Source of the DNA: Gammaproteobacteria bacterium
Lineage (GTDB): Bacteria > Pseudomonadota > Gammaproteobacteria > UBA7966
DNA: 5,603 bases
Direction: 5' to 3'
Assembly: GCA_003485715.1 (NCBI GenBank)
Contig: DNIF01000001.1
Coordinates: forward strand, 1 to 5,603
Shown here: positions 5,439 through 5,603 of the stretch, piece by piece
Layout: every line of letters begins with the position of its first letter
How positions within the stretch are numbered: the stretch's first letter is position 1
Notes under the pieces: generated by a model
The model's input: the letters and a program-made list of their open reading frames with translations, nothing else
Database searches by the model: none
Told to the model about the DNA's origin: nothing
Position numbers and translations under genes: made by a program

Positions 5439-5453
5439 CCGCCGTCTCGGCGG
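5439..5453 (+). other. Small perfect hairpin in the leader of the ABC permease gene
   Basis: CCGCCG (5439-5444) and CGGCGG (5448-5453) are exact reverse complements around TCT. The hairpin ends 22 bases before the permease ATG and about 10 bases before its ribosome binding site, so it leaves the site free. It may only stabilise the leader mRNA; a GC-rich genome makes such short stems common. Confidence 0.3.
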
Positions 5454-5475
5454 ATCGCCCCAGAGGTTGCAGGCC

Positions 5476-5603
5476 ATGGATTTCGTCGCCCTGAAAATGC
5501 TGACCGGCGATCGTGCCAAGTATCTGGGTCTCATCCTCACGATTGCCTTCGCCTCCTTCCTGCTGGCGCAGCAGATCTCGATCTTCGTCGGCATCATCGA
5601 GCG
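5476..5603 (+). CDS. ABC transporter permease (FtsX/DevC-like), N-terminal fragment
   Basis: Only the first 42 codons lie in the window; the frame is open at the right edge. The start ATG 5476 is preceded by GAGG (5463-5466) at good spacing. The protein begins MDFVALKMLTGDRAKYLGL and continues into a hydrophobic segment (about residues 17-40, ILTIAFASFLLAQQISIFVG). This arrangement, with a short cytosolic 'LKML-GDRAKYLGL' head before the first membrane helix, is characteristic of MacB/DevC-type permeases, which export substrates together with a membrane-fusion protein and an ATPase. Those partners would be expected downstream. Position and spacing relative to the divergent tetR-type gene and the operator-like repeats suggest an exporter under that repressor. 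The substrate cannot be inferred. The gene is cut by the window end, not broken. Confidence 0.75.
   Translation, partial: MDFVALKMLTGDRAKYLGLILTIAFASFLLAQQISIFVGIIE

Overview
The window is GC-rich (about two thirds G+C) bacterial chromosome. Gene content and order point to a gammaproteobacterium: mutY is followed directly by yggX, then a tRNA-Phe gene. YggX and this mutY-yggX pairing are typical of that group. The genus cannot be told from the sequence alone.

Layout. Positions 3-356 (+) hold the C-terminal end of an unrecognised protein. Positions 357-727 hold two short palindromic repeats of the GTCATCCC...GCGGGGAT type and a broken arsenate reductase gene on the minus strand (491-688). Its reading frame runs into the second palindrome and stops there. 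mutY (728-1900, +) and yggX (2032-2307, +) form a likely operon for protection against oxidative damage: MutY removes adenine mispaired with 8-oxoguanine and needs a 4Fe-4S cluster, and YggX protects iron-sulfur enzymes. The gap between them contains a large nested inverted repeat. A tRNA-Phe(GAA) gene (2490-2565, +) follows, with its own near-consensus promoter and a GC-rich discriminator.

Downstream of the tRNA the DNA looks like an old insertion site. Positions 2566-3036 carry no intact gene, only the C-terminal remnant of a transposase. Positions 3037-4680 (-) encode an AlbA_2/GHKL ATP-binding protein (the 'RecG-like' or Schlafen-AlbA_2 group). It has lost most of its N-terminal AlbA_2 domain and contains a perfect 21-bp in-frame tandem repeat. 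Ordinary chromosomal genes appear to resume with a TetR-family repressor (4747-5382, -). This gene is divergent from the first 42 codons of an ABC-transporter permease (5476-5603 and beyond, +). Their shared 93-bp intergenic region carries two copies of CTGTAC-N5-AGTGCA, one inside a near-perfect 22-bp palindrome. It is a convincing candidate operator for the repressor, probably controlling both itself and the exporter.

I do not see a clearly new biological system. The most interesting items are the truncated AlbA_2/GHKL gene and its repeat beside a tRNA, the palindrome that ends the arsenate reductase fragment, the nested inverted repeat between mutY and yggX, and the twin operator of the TetR/ABC pair.
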